From: Thermoplasmatota archaeon
Lineage (GTDB): Archaea > Thermoplasmatota > Thermoplasmata > UBA10834
Reading direction: 5' to 3'
Assembly (NCBI GenBank): GCA_030836605.1
Contig: JAUPMC010000058.1
Span: 1-5,121, forward strand
DNA length: 5,121 nt
Made by a program: the position numbers and the translations under genes. Under the pieces are notes generated by a model that was not told where the DNA came from, searched no databases, and was given only the letters and a program-made list of their open reading frames with translations. Numbering within the stretch: the stretch's first letter is position 1; each line of letters opens with the position of its first letter. Shown piece after piece: positions 1 to 5,121 of this stretch.

Positions 1-1854
1 TACCTTACGGGGAGCAAACTGCTCGGGTTCAGCTCCTACAACTGGATCGACCAGTGCTCTGTCCGGTCAGTCCACTACGGGATAACCCTGATGTCCTCGA
101 CTGATAACTACGTAATGTCGACATCGGTGGCGGACTGCTACTATGGAATCTACATCGTGAACTCGCCTCGCTGCGTGGTCAACGACACCGTGGTGTCCGG
201 ATGCTCCTATGGGATCTGGATCCATCAGTCGGACGGGACGTGGGTCTCATGCAACGAGGTGACAGGCTCTGAGTGGACCGGTGTCTTCCTGTACAGCTCA
301 TCGTACTGCGAGGTCCACCAGAACGTCGTCTCGGGGTCCTTCCAACGGGGGATAAGGCTCACCGACGCGCGCTCGAATCACATTACCCACAACGACTTCG
401 TCGACAACTGGATCCAGGCCTATGAAGAGTACGAGTCGACCGGGAACCTGTGGGACGACGGGTACCCCGCCGGGGGCAACTACTGGAGCGACTACGACGG
501 CGTCGACTACCTCAGCGGCGTCGACCAGACCGAGCCCGGCTCGGACGGCATCGGGGACACGCCCTATGTGCTCGCGTCAGGGAGCCAGGACAACTACCCC
601 CTGATGGTGCCTTTCGCGTCGCCGAACAACGCTCCTATCGCCAACTTCAGCGTCTCCGCCAACCCGTGGGAGGTCTGGGAGATATTCGAGTTCGACGCGT
701 CATCGTCCTGGGACTACGAGGACGACTTGGCCGAGCTCCAGGTCCGCTGGGACTGGGAGAACGACGGCGTGTGGGACACACCATGGTCATATGACAAGAT
801 GGCGTACCACATCTTCGAGGAGCCCGGCGAGCACTTCGTGGCCCTCGAGGTCGTCGACACCGGGGGGCTGACTGACACCTCGGTCTTGGGCATCTATGTC
901 CCGGACGTGATAGAGCCTACCCCGCCCAACACGTTCAACCTGCCGTTCGCGACGACCGACGTGGTCTTCGACCCCGAGAGGCCGTACGCGTACATCACGG
1001 ACAAGTACGCGATGAAGCTGTACTTCGTGAACCTGACTGACGGCTCTGTGGACCAGACCTTCGTGTTCCAGTACATGACTGAGTCACTGGCGATGACCCC
1101 GGACGGGTCGAGGCTGTTCGTGGCGCTCCTGACGAGGGAGCACGACCCCTGCTGGTTCGAAGGACAGGTCGGGTACATCGCGTCCATAGACCTGGAGACG
1201 CAGGTGAAGGACCGCGAGTTCATGATAGACGAGGACCCGTTCGACCTGCTCGCCACATCGAACGGCCATCTGGTAGTATCCCCTGGCTCGGGCCAGTGGG
1301 ACTACATCAGGACATACGACGCCACCGACGGCACGCCGATCGGCTCGGCGTTCATAAGGCACATGTCGAGGCTCTCGATGCACCCGTCGGAGGCGATCGT
1401 GTACGCTGCCGACACCGACGTCTCGCCCTCGGACATAACCAGGTTCGACCTGTCCCGGTCAGGGGACATATCCTTGGCGGGGGACTCGCCGTACCACGGC
1501 GATTACGAGATGGCCGGTAACGTGTGGGTCAACCCGCTCGGCGACTCGCTCGTAGTCAGGGGCGGACATGTGCTGACCGCGGGATTGCCGATATCGCTGG
1601 ACATGTACTACGTGATGACGATGACCACCGCCACGCCCATAGCGGACGTGGAGTTCGACCTGGCCTACGGCCTGGTCCTCTCGCTCGAGGGGTCGCAACT
1701 GTGCTGGTACGACATCGAATCGTACGAGGCCCTCGGGAACACGTCCACGGGCTCGGACATGGAGTTCCTCGGGCTGAGCGGCGGGACCGTCTACTGCGTT
1801 GACGCGGAGTGGTCGTCGACAACGATCATCTGGTTCGACAGCGTCTCCGCGTGA
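1..1854 (+). CDS. Secreted/surface protein with NosD-like beta-helix, PKD domain and beta-propeller (5' partial)
   Basis: The reading frame is open from the first base, and the beta-helix pattern runs upstream of the first in-window ATG (91), so the true start lies outside. 617 codons are visible (numbering from base 1). Residues about 10-145 form six right-handed beta-helix coils of 22-23 residues with YGI-type turns. Residues about 159-202 carry the NosD-type closing signature (GNYWSDY, DGIGDTPY, DNYPLM). Residues about 211-300 are a PKD domain (PIANFSV, WDWENDG, EEPGEHFVALEVVD). Residues about 310-617 hold roughly seven repeats of the beta-propeller type (for example AMTPDGSRLFVA and LCWYDIESYEAL). 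Such proteins are usually exported and act in surface layers, adhesion or carbohydrate binding; no catalytic residues are recognised. Several cysteines lie in the helix coils, which fits an extracytoplasmic location. No membrane anchor precedes the TGA, although one could be encoded just beyond it. The domain calls are firm; the biological role is unknown. Confidence 0.9.
   Translation, partial: YLTGSKLLGFSSYNWIDQCSVRSVHYGITLMSSTDNYVMSTSVADCYYGIYIVNSPRCVVNDTVVSGCSYGIWIHQSDGTWVSCNEVTGSEWTGVFLYSSSYCEVHQNVVSGSFQRGIRLTDARSNHITHNDFVDNWIQAYEEYESTGNLWDDGYPAGGNYWSDYDGVDYLSGVDQTEPGSDGIGDTPYVLASGSQDNYPLMVPFASPNNAPIANFSVSANPWEVWEIFEFDASSSWDYEDDLAELQVRWDWENDGVWDTPWSYDKMAYHIFEEPGEHFVALEVVDTGGLTDTSVLGIYVPDVIEPTPPNTFNLPFATTDVVFDPERPYAYITDKYAMKLYFVNLTDGSVDQTFVFQYMTESLAMTPDGSRLFVALLTREHDPCWFEGQVGYIASIDLETQVKDREFMIDEDPFDLLATSNGHLVVSPGSGQWDYIRTYDATDGTPIGSAFIRHMSRLSMHPSEAIVYAADTDVSPSDITRFDLSRSGDISLAGDSPYHGDYEMAGNVWVNPLGDSLVVRGGHVLTAGLPISLDMYYVMTMTTATPIADVEFDLAYGLVLSLEGSQLCWYDIESYEALGNTSTGSDMEFLGLSGGTVYCVDAEWSSTTIIWFDSVSA
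28..435 (+). repeat. Six PbH1-type beta-helix coils (protein-level repeat)
   Basis: Successive coils begin near F10, S32, S54, S76, S99 and A122 (numbered from base 1), giving a period of 22-23 residues. Each has a polar turn such as SPRC, SDGT or ARSN, a strand with alternating hydrophobic residues, and a YGI/TGV/RGI-like turn. The repeats are degenerate at DNA level, so this is an old protein-fold repeat and not a recent tandem duplication. More coils probably lie upstream of the window. Confidence 0.8.
631..900 (+). other. PKD domain within the large surface protein
   Basis: This Ig-like domain joins the beta-helix to the propeller. It opens with APIANFSVSA and contains the characteristic WDWENDG strand and the EEPGEHFVALEVVDTGGLTD closing strands. 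PKD domains are typical spacers or interaction modules in archaeal surface proteins. The single copy here is followed by a short proline-containing linker (EPTPPN). Confidence 0.88.
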
Positions 1855-1872
1855 GCGGCCGGAGCGGCCGCT
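1854..1872 (+). terminator. GC-rich hairpin at the stop of the large surface protein
   Basis: AGCGGCCG and CGGCCGCT pair perfectly over 8 bp around a GAG loop, starting on the last base of the TGA. No T tract follows, and archaeal termination depends mainly on T-rich tracts, so this could be an mRNA 3'-end structure or chance in GC-rich DNA instead of a true terminator. Confidence 0.35.
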
Positions 1873-1926
1873 GCCGTCACCCTGCTGCTCGCGGGGCACG
1901 CGGTCAGAAGACGAGCGGGCGCTTAG
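1855..1926 (+). other. In-frame extension beyond the TGA stop, resembling a lost membrane anchor
   Basis: Directly after the TGA at 1852-1854 the same frame stays open for 23 codons to a TAG at 1924-1926. The extension is 17 Ala/Val/Leu/Gly-rich residues (including VTLLLAG) followed by Arg-Arg-Arg and a short AGA end. A hydrophobic span with a basic stop-transfer end is what a C-terminal anchor of a surface protein looks like. It is not counted as coding. TGA is also the stop of the three complete minus-strand genes nearby, so general recoding is unlikely. A nonsense change, rare readthrough or chance in Ala-rich GC-rich DNA are all possible. Confidence 0.3.
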
Positions 1927-1934
1927 GGCGCCCG
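1916..1934 (-). terminator. Hairpin downstream of the membrane-hairpin protein gene
   Basis: CGGGCGC and GCGCCCG pair over 7 bp around a 5-base loop. The element lies 10 bases beyond the minus-strand stop at 1945. Read on that strand it is followed by a modestly pyrimidine-rich stretch (CTCGTCTTCTG). It is a candidate 3' end for the two-gene unit, with weak T content. Confidence 0.4.
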
Positions 1935-1944
1935 ATGCCTCGCA

Positions 1945-2649
1945 TCAATCGGTCGGCGGCGGGGGCGGCTCCTCGTAAGTGGCCTGAGGCTGCGTCTGGA
2001 CGGGCTGAGCGCCGTACGGCGGATACGCGGGCGCCTGGACCGGCGCCGCGGCCGGCATCGGCCCCACGGGCGTGGCCATCATCTCGAGGTTGGGTGGGCA
2101 CATGATCCTCGTGCCCACCTTCAGGCCGCAGTTGTTTATCGAGATGGCCGCCTTCATGCTCGGCACGCAGACGACGCTCGTCGGCTGGCCCTCGGCTATC
2201 AGGCCGTCGATCCCCCTGCTCGGCATGATGGACACCGGCCCGACGGTCCACGCCGGGCCCTTGCCGCCCATGCCGCTCCTATACGCCGGAGCGAACACCT
2301 CGACCACGGTGCCGTTCGCCAGCGTCTGCGCGAGCTTCTTCCTGAGGATGAGGGCGTTCACGGACATCCCGACGGCCACCAGGCCGAAGACGATCATGAA
2401 CACGGAGAGCACTGTCGACACGGTGTCGTAGGCTATCGCGTCCGTTATCACCGACGAGAGGACGTATGTGTTCAGGACGAACAGTATGAGGCAGAACGCC
2501 GCGAGGCCCCTCAGGCCGTTCTGGAGGGTCTTGTAGAACCTCCCCGGGAGCTGCCTCTCGGCGTCCGTCAGCGGCCTCCTGATTATCCGCGAGTTGTAGG
2601 CCGGCGCCTGGGCGCCGGGGTACTGCATCTGATACCCCATCGGACCCAT
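1945..2649 (-). CDS. Membrane-hairpin protein with proline-rich C-terminal tail, unknown function
   Basis: This 234-residue protein matches no family I recognise. The start is set at 2649 because AGGAGG lies 9 bases upstream and the ATG overlaps the previous gene's TGA (TGATG). The longer in-frame start at 2739 would read through the upstream zinc-ribbon region and looks wrong. Residues 1-47 are Gly/Met/Gln/Pro-rich, then basic. Two membrane spans lie at about 48-70 and 78-102, joined by a short acidic loop (TDAIAYD) and followed by LRKKL. The positive-inside rule therefore puts both ends in the cytoplasm. Residues about 107-192 form a compact domain with strands such as TVVEVFAPAY and PTSVVCVPSM. 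Residues 193-234 are Pro/Ala/Gln-rich and end in a run of prolines. Coupling to the zinc-ribbon protein suggests the two act together at the membrane. Confidence 0.85.
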   Translation of the reverse strand: MGPMGYQMQYPGAQAPAYNSRIIRRPLTDAERQLPGRFYKTLQNGLRGLAAFCLILFVLNTYVLSSVITDAIAYDTVSTVLSVFMIVFGLVAVGMSVNALILRKKLAQTLANGTVVEVFAPAYRSGMGGKGPAWTVGPVSIMPSRGIDGLIAEGQPTSVVCVPSMKAAISINNCGLKVGTRIMCPPNLEMMATPVGPMPAAAPVQAPAYPPYGAQPVQTQPQATYEEPPPPPTD

Positions 2650-3572
2650 CAGTCCACGCCTCCTGGAGGGGCCCTGCCGCAGACAGGACAGGACCATCCC
2701 GCGGCCGTGACGATCAGCGTCGCGCCGCAGTTCGGGCACCCGCGCTTCGAGAGCACGTCCGTCTGATGGATGTCCGTCGGGCGCACGTCCGTCGTCCTGC
2801 CCATCTCGACGTTCGGGAACTGGATCTGGCCGGGGCCCATGGGCATCCTGGGGTACTCCGGGAGCGGCCTGGTGACGCCTCCGCGCTGGTCCGCCATGGA
2901 GCTGATCTCATGGTTGACCACCAGGGACTGGGACGGTGCGTAGGGCGTGCCCAGGACCGTCTGGTTCTGGGGCAGTATGGACCCGCCCATGTTCCTGGGC
3001 GCCGGGAGCATCGAGACCGCGAAGCCCACGAGGAAGCCGCCGACGGCGACCGCCCCCGCGATGCCCGCGATGTCGGGCACACCGAGCGATGTCCCGCTCC
3101 CGCCGCTGCTCTTGATGACGTCCATCTGCCAGCTGTTCGTCACATAGGAGATGTCCGTGTATGAGCCGCTCCCGTATATCCTGTCGCCGTCTAGCGTGAC
3201 GGGAAGCACGTACACGCCGCCGTAGTTGTCGTATATCGTGATCGTGACCGAAGACCCTGAGATCGTCCAGTCTATGTCGACCGTCTGCGACTGGCCCAGC
3301 ATGTCATAGGCGGCCTCCCAGCCAGCCACGTTGACGACCACGTCGGTGCACTCAAGCCAGAGGGAGCCGGTCCCGCCCGGGTTCAGGGTGAGCCTCGCGT
3401 CGTAAGTGTAGTCCGCAGGGTAGGTGCTGTCGAAATAGCCCTCATCGGGGACAGTCGAGGTATAGACACCGTCCACGCCAGCCATCGCCCCTCCGCTCGA
3501 GACGAGAGCCAACGACATCAGGACGAACGCGGTTCCAGCGGTCACAAGACTAAGATACCCAACCTTCGACAT
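2649..3572 (-). CDS. Single-span membrane protein with exported beta-rich domain and C-terminal zinc ribbon
   Basis: This 307-residue protein has an N-terminal signal peptide (residues 1 to about 31, ending near GAMAG). An outer beta-rich domain follows (about 33-155, with strands such as TVDIDWTISGSSVTITIYD). A Gly/Ser linker leads to one membrane span (about 166-190). A cytoplasmic tail with Pro/Met-rich segments ends in a zinc ribbon, C279-x2-C282-x12-C295-x2-C298. GGAGG lies 8 bases upstream of the ATG and a TATA-like box about 64 bases upstream, which supports this start. The gene overlaps the next one by one base, so they probably form a coupled two-gene unit. The layout (outer domain, span, inner metal knuckle) suggests a sensor or scaffold linking an outside condition to a cytoplasmic partner; that is inference. 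The outer domain resembles small lipocalin-like beta domains only in general pattern, and I cannot name a family. Confidence 0.88.
   Translation of the reverse strand: MSKVGYLSLVTAGTAFVLMSLALVSSGGAMAGVDGVYTSTVPDEGYFDSTYPADYTYDARLTLNPGGTGSLWLECTDVVVNVAGWEAAYDMLGQSQTVDIDWTISGSSVTITIYDNYGGVYVLPVTLDGDRIYGSGSYTDISYVTNSWQMDVIKSSGGSGTSLGVPDIAGIAGAVAVGGFLVGFAVSMLPAPRNMGGSILPQNQTVLGTPYAPSQSLVVNHEISSMADQRGGVTRPLPEYPRMPMGPGQIQFPNVEMGRTTDVRPTDIHQTDVLSKRGCPNCGATLIVTAAGWSCPVCGRAPPGGVD
2659..2664 (-). promoter_or_regulatory. Shine-Dalgarno site deciding the start at 2649
   Basis: AGGAGG on the minus strand lies 9 bases before the ATG, inside the last codons of the zinc-ribbon gene. With the TGATG overlap it indicates coupled translation by terminating and re-initiating ribosomes. 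Confidence 0.8.
2679..2738 (-). other. C-terminal zinc ribbon
   Basis: Two CxxC knuckles (CPNC and CPVC, the latter followed by GR) are separated by 12 residues that include GATLIV and AAGWS. This matches zinc-ribbon spacing. Such ribbons occur at one end of many archaeal membrane proteins and usually mediate protein or nucleic-acid contacts. Confidence 0.85.
2748..2792 (-). repeat. Three tandem pentapeptides TD[VI]xx before the zinc ribbon
   Basis: Residues 261-275 read TDVRP, TDIHQ, TDVLS. The underlying 15-base units share the core CGTCCGT (as seen on the + strand), so some repetition remains at DNA level. The repeat sits in the predicted cytoplasmic linker directly before the zinc ribbon. 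Confidence 0.6.
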
Positions 3573-3580
3573 GACAGAAG

Positions 3581-3585
3581 CCTCC
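3581..3585 (-). promoter_or_regulatory. Shine-Dalgarno site of the zinc-ribbon membrane protein
   Basis: GGAGG on the minus strand lies 8 bases upstream of the ATG at 3572. This is good spacing, and it confirms the start that places a signal peptide at the N-terminus. Confidence 0.78.
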
Positions 3586-3631
3586 GAATGAGACGATCAA
3601 CGCTGATTAGGGCTGAGTATGCCCTGCCAGT

Positions 3632-3645
3632 GGTATATATCTAGT
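3632..3645 (-). promoter_or_regulatory. Archaeal TATA-like promoter of the two-gene unit
   Basis: The minus strand reads CTAGATATATACC about 64 bases upstream of the start at 3572. This is the clearest AT-rich island in an otherwise GC-rich gap. Archaeal transcription usually begins about 25 bases downstream of the box centre, which predicts a start near 3610 and a leader of about 38 bases carrying the GGAGG. Confidence 0.65.
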
Positions 3646-3753
3646 GACACGCCCGAATCAGGAGTGATAACCGCCCTCTCGTTGGCCATATGCGCGGCAC
3701 TCCTCGGCCCATGTACAGGGGCTCCTCCGGGGCCCGCGCCCGGCCGGACGAGG

Positions 3754-4890
3754 TCAGTTGCCCGTCCATACCGGCGCGGTCCAGGCCGTCACACCTTCGA
3801 CATCCCCGCTCAGCGGAGAGGCCGTGGTCACGCGCACGAAGAAATACCGTGGCGCGCCACCCCCGTCCAGCTCGATGCTGAGGCCGATGAAGCTGTTGTC
3901 GTCCGGGGTGAAGCTGCAGACAGTGACATTGTTGTCCGAGACTATCTCGACCAGGGTGATCTCGTCGCCTACGACGTCAGGGTCGAATATCCGTATCGAG
4001 GCCGTGTAGCTCGCGGCACCCGGGCTCGACAGGTCCGATCCCATGACCTCCCCGTCCACCTCGAAACGTATCTCCAGGTTCGAGTCGAGGGTCGCGTATC
4101 CCCTGCCATCCCTCATCGCGTCGTACAGGTCCTCCCTGGCGAGGCTGGGGGCCAGAAGGACCGTCCGGATGCCCAGCGGGGATATCCAATCGCCGTAATG
4201 GTCGTCCTCGGTCGCTGTGGGCATCATGTGCCAGCCGGCGTCGAGGGCCTTCACGTAGCTGGAGTCGCGGTAGCCCCAGTTGTAACACTCGAGCATGCCC
4301 ATGGCCGCGTCGCGCTCCTCGGTGACGTAGTCGAACTGGTAGTAGTCCCAGCAGACCGGGCACCCGTAAGAGAGCGGGTGGTTCCATTGGCCGATCGCCC
4401 CGGGCTCCCCGGCGATCCAGTCGTACACCCACGGGATGAGTGAGCCACCGGTCATGCGGTCCCCCTCATAGTACGCCTCGGGCGTCAGGCCGGCGTGCGG
4501 CGCCAGAGTGCCGGTGCCGTATATGTTGATCTCGTTTATCCCCGGGAGATAGTACTCGTACCCGGCCATCCCCACGAACTCCCCATCGATTGTGTAATCG
4601 TCAGCGGCGTCACCGAGTGCCTGCCATTCGGAGTCGGTCAGCTGGAAGTAGTGGTCCGTGATAGCTAGGAAGTCGGCGCCGGCGTTGCGTGCCATCGTGT
4701 ACGCGTCCGCGGGCAGGCCGGTGCCGTCCGAGAACTCCGTGTGCGAGTGCAGGTCCCCGAAGTACAGGTTATACACGGCCTCGACAGTCTCGTCCTCCCC
4801 CGCGAGTGCGGCCCCGCAGTAGAGGCACGGCCCGATCATGGCCGCCACAATCACCAACGACAATGTCGAATAACCCTTCCTCAGCATCAT
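3754..4890 (-). CDS. Secreted PHP-domain metallohydrolase, CehA/McbA-like
   Basis: This 378-residue protein starts with a signal peptide (residues 1 to about 30, MMLRK then a hydrophobic core, probable cleavage after ALA). The PHP domain spans about 42-270: motif I GDLHSHTEFSDG (H48, H50, D55), motif II ITDH (D79, H80), motif III GYE (E112), the NHP motif (H171) and a late TEDDHYGD (D229, H231). These fit a bound multi-metal centre for hydrolysis, typically of phosphoester or related bonds. Residues about 280-378 form a beta-sandwich ending RYFFVRVT and TAWTAPVW, typical of exported CehA/McbA-type proteins. Two oddities: the family position usually occupied by His just after motif III appears to be Glu (E120), and a CxxC (C177/C180) follows the NHP motif. 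The first or second ATG could be the start; a G-rich stretch 10 bases upstream is only a weak ribosome site. The substrate cannot be inferred, and the neighbours do not reveal it. Confidence 0.92.
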   Translation of the reverse strand: MMLRKGYSTLSLVIVAAMIGPCLYCGAALAGEDETVEAVYNLYFGDLHSHTEFSDGTGLPADAYTMARNAGADFLAITDHYFQLTDSEWQALGDAADDYTIDGEFVGMAGYEYYLPGINEINIYGTGTLAPHAGLTPEAYYEGDRMTGGSLIPWVYDWIAGEPGAIGQWNHPLSYGCPVCWDYYQFDYVTEERDAAMGMLECYNWGYRDSSYVKALDAGWHMMPTATEDDHYGDWISPLGIRTVLLAPSLAREDLYDAMRDGRGYATLDSNLEIRFEVDGEVMGSDLSSPGAASYTASIRIFDPDVVGDEITLVEIVSDNNVTVCSFTPDDNSFIGLSIELDGGGAPRYFFVRVTTASPLSGDVEGVTAWTAPVWTGN

Positions 4891-4936
4891 GCCCCAGAGT
4901 CCCCCCGTTACAGGCCCAGAAGGGTATCCGACAGAC

Positions 4937-4950
4937 GCTATTTATCTGTA
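4937..4950 (-). promoter_or_regulatory. TATA-like promoter of the PHP gene
   Basis: The minus strand reads TACAGATAAATAGC about 52 bases upstream of the ATG at 4890. It shares the AGATAWATA core with the box of the next operon. It predicts transcription starting near 4916 and a short leader of about 26 bases. Confidence 0.62.
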
Positions 4951-4982
4951 CTGACTCCGCCGGAGCGGCACGCCCCAGTCGA

Positions 4983-5022
4983 AGGAAAACGGGAAAGGGG
5001 TTGAGGGGCGGCTCGCGCCGCC
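4983..5022 (-). terminator. Terminator-like hairpin plus pyrimidine tract
   Basis: On the minus strand GGCGGC and GCCGCC pair over 6 bp around a GCGA (GNRA-type) loop at 5007-5022. The sequence that follows is CCCCTTTCCCGTTTTCCTT, the most T- and C-rich stretch in the window. It lies 33 bases beyond the stop at 5056 and before the PHP promoter, exactly where the upstream transcript should end. Confidence 0.6.
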
Positions 5023-5055
5023 AATGGTTTGAGTCGGGGGCGGGACCGCCCTCGT

Positions 5056-5121
5056 CTAGAGGACTATCTCGCCCACGCAGACCGGGTCGCCGGTGTATAT
5101 CACGTACACCGAGGCCGACCC
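5056..5121 (-). CDS. C-terminal end of an unidentified protein (5' part outside window)
   Basis: The minus-strand frame entering from the right edge reads 21 codons ending YVIYTGDPVCVGEIVL and a TAG stop. Codon choice (GTG, GGC, GTC, ATA, CTC) matches the neighbouring genes, and a terminator-like element follows. The alternating hydrophobic pattern suggests a terminal beta-strand pair. Too little is visible to name the product, and chance openness over 22 codons cannot be excluded. Confidence 0.5.
   Translation of the reverse strand, partial: GSASVYVIYTGDPVCVGEIVL

Larger units (their letters stand above)
3573..3753. other. 181-base gap between PHP gene and two-gene unit
   Basis: The gap contains the leader, ribosome site and TATA-like box of the downstream unit. 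The part next to the PHP stop (about 3720-3750) is very GC-rich with imperfect self-complementarity (GGGGCCCGCGCCCGGCC), but no T tract follows. I see no convincing small gene. The separate promoter argues that the PHP gene need not be in the same transcript. Confidence 0.5.

Noticed and set aside
1852..1854. TGA as selenocysteine or tryptophan codon
   Set aside because: Three nearby genes use TGA as their stop, and the hairpin at the stop has no recognisable SECIS features. General recoding is not supported, so only local readthrough or mutation is kept as a possibility.
1459..1899. Minus-strand open frame of 146 codons opposite the propeller
   Set aside because: The composition is Arg/Val-rich shadow coding, while the opposite strand encodes recognisable propeller repeats.
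2650..2739. Longer start for the membrane-hairpin protein at 2739
   Set aside because: It would overlap the zinc-ribbon coding region by 90 bases with an Arg-rich N-terminus. The ATG at 2649 has AGGAGG at good spacing and the TGATG overlap.
3721..3753. Hairpin terminator after the PHP gene
   Set aside because: Self-complementarity is imperfect and no T tract follows on the minus strand, so it is noted only as part of the intergenic gap.
3619..4443. Long plus-strand open frame of 274 codons
   Set aside because: It is antisense to the PHP gene, has a low-complexity Arg/Val/Gly composition typical of a GC-rich shadow frame, and shows no domain or good ribosome site. The PHP frame has intact catalytic motifs.
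4864..4877. Lipoprotein signal in the PHP protein (cysteines in the leader)
   Set aside because: The residues before C25 (CLY) do not fit a lipobox, and a standard cleavage site after ALA follows. A plain signal peptide is the simpler reading.

Overview
The window looks like chromosomal DNA from a GC-rich archaeon, most probably a euryarchaeote of Thermoplasmatota type. That lineage is an inference. Supporting signs are TATA-like boxes about 50-65 bases upstream of two start codons, GGAGG ribosome binding sites, common AGG (Arg) and ATA (Ile) codons, and a NosD-type beta-helix protein with the GNYWSDY and DGIGDTPY signature familiar from archaeal surface proteins. No RNA genes, transposons, CRISPR arrays or integration sites were seen.

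Layout. Positions 1-1854 (+) hold the 3' part of a large predicted secreted protein: six beta-helix coils, a NosD-like closing segment, one PKD domain and what looks like a seven-bladed beta-propeller. It converges on two minus-strand genes that overlap by one base (TGATG). The first, 3572-2649, encodes a membrane protein with a signal peptide, an outer beta-rich domain, one membrane span and a C-terminal zinc ribbon. The second, 2649-1945, encodes a protein with a membrane hairpin and a proline-rich tail. Upstream on the same strand, 4890-3754 encodes a secreted PHP-type metallohydrolase of the CehA/McbA kind with its own TATA-like box. At the right edge, 5121-5056 (-) is the last 21 codons of another gene, followed by a hairpin and a pyrimidine-rich tract that look like a terminator.

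Every complete gene, and very probably the partial one at the left, encodes an envelope or exported protein, so this is a cell-surface neighbourhood. The sequence does not establish a shared pathway. The zinc-ribbon/membrane-hairpin pair is the best supported functional unit because of its translational coupling. The most curious signals are an in-frame hydrophobic stretch followed by three arginines directly after the stop codon of the large surface protein, two GC-rich hairpins between the convergent genes, and an apparent metal-ligand change plus an added CxxC in the PHP enzyme.
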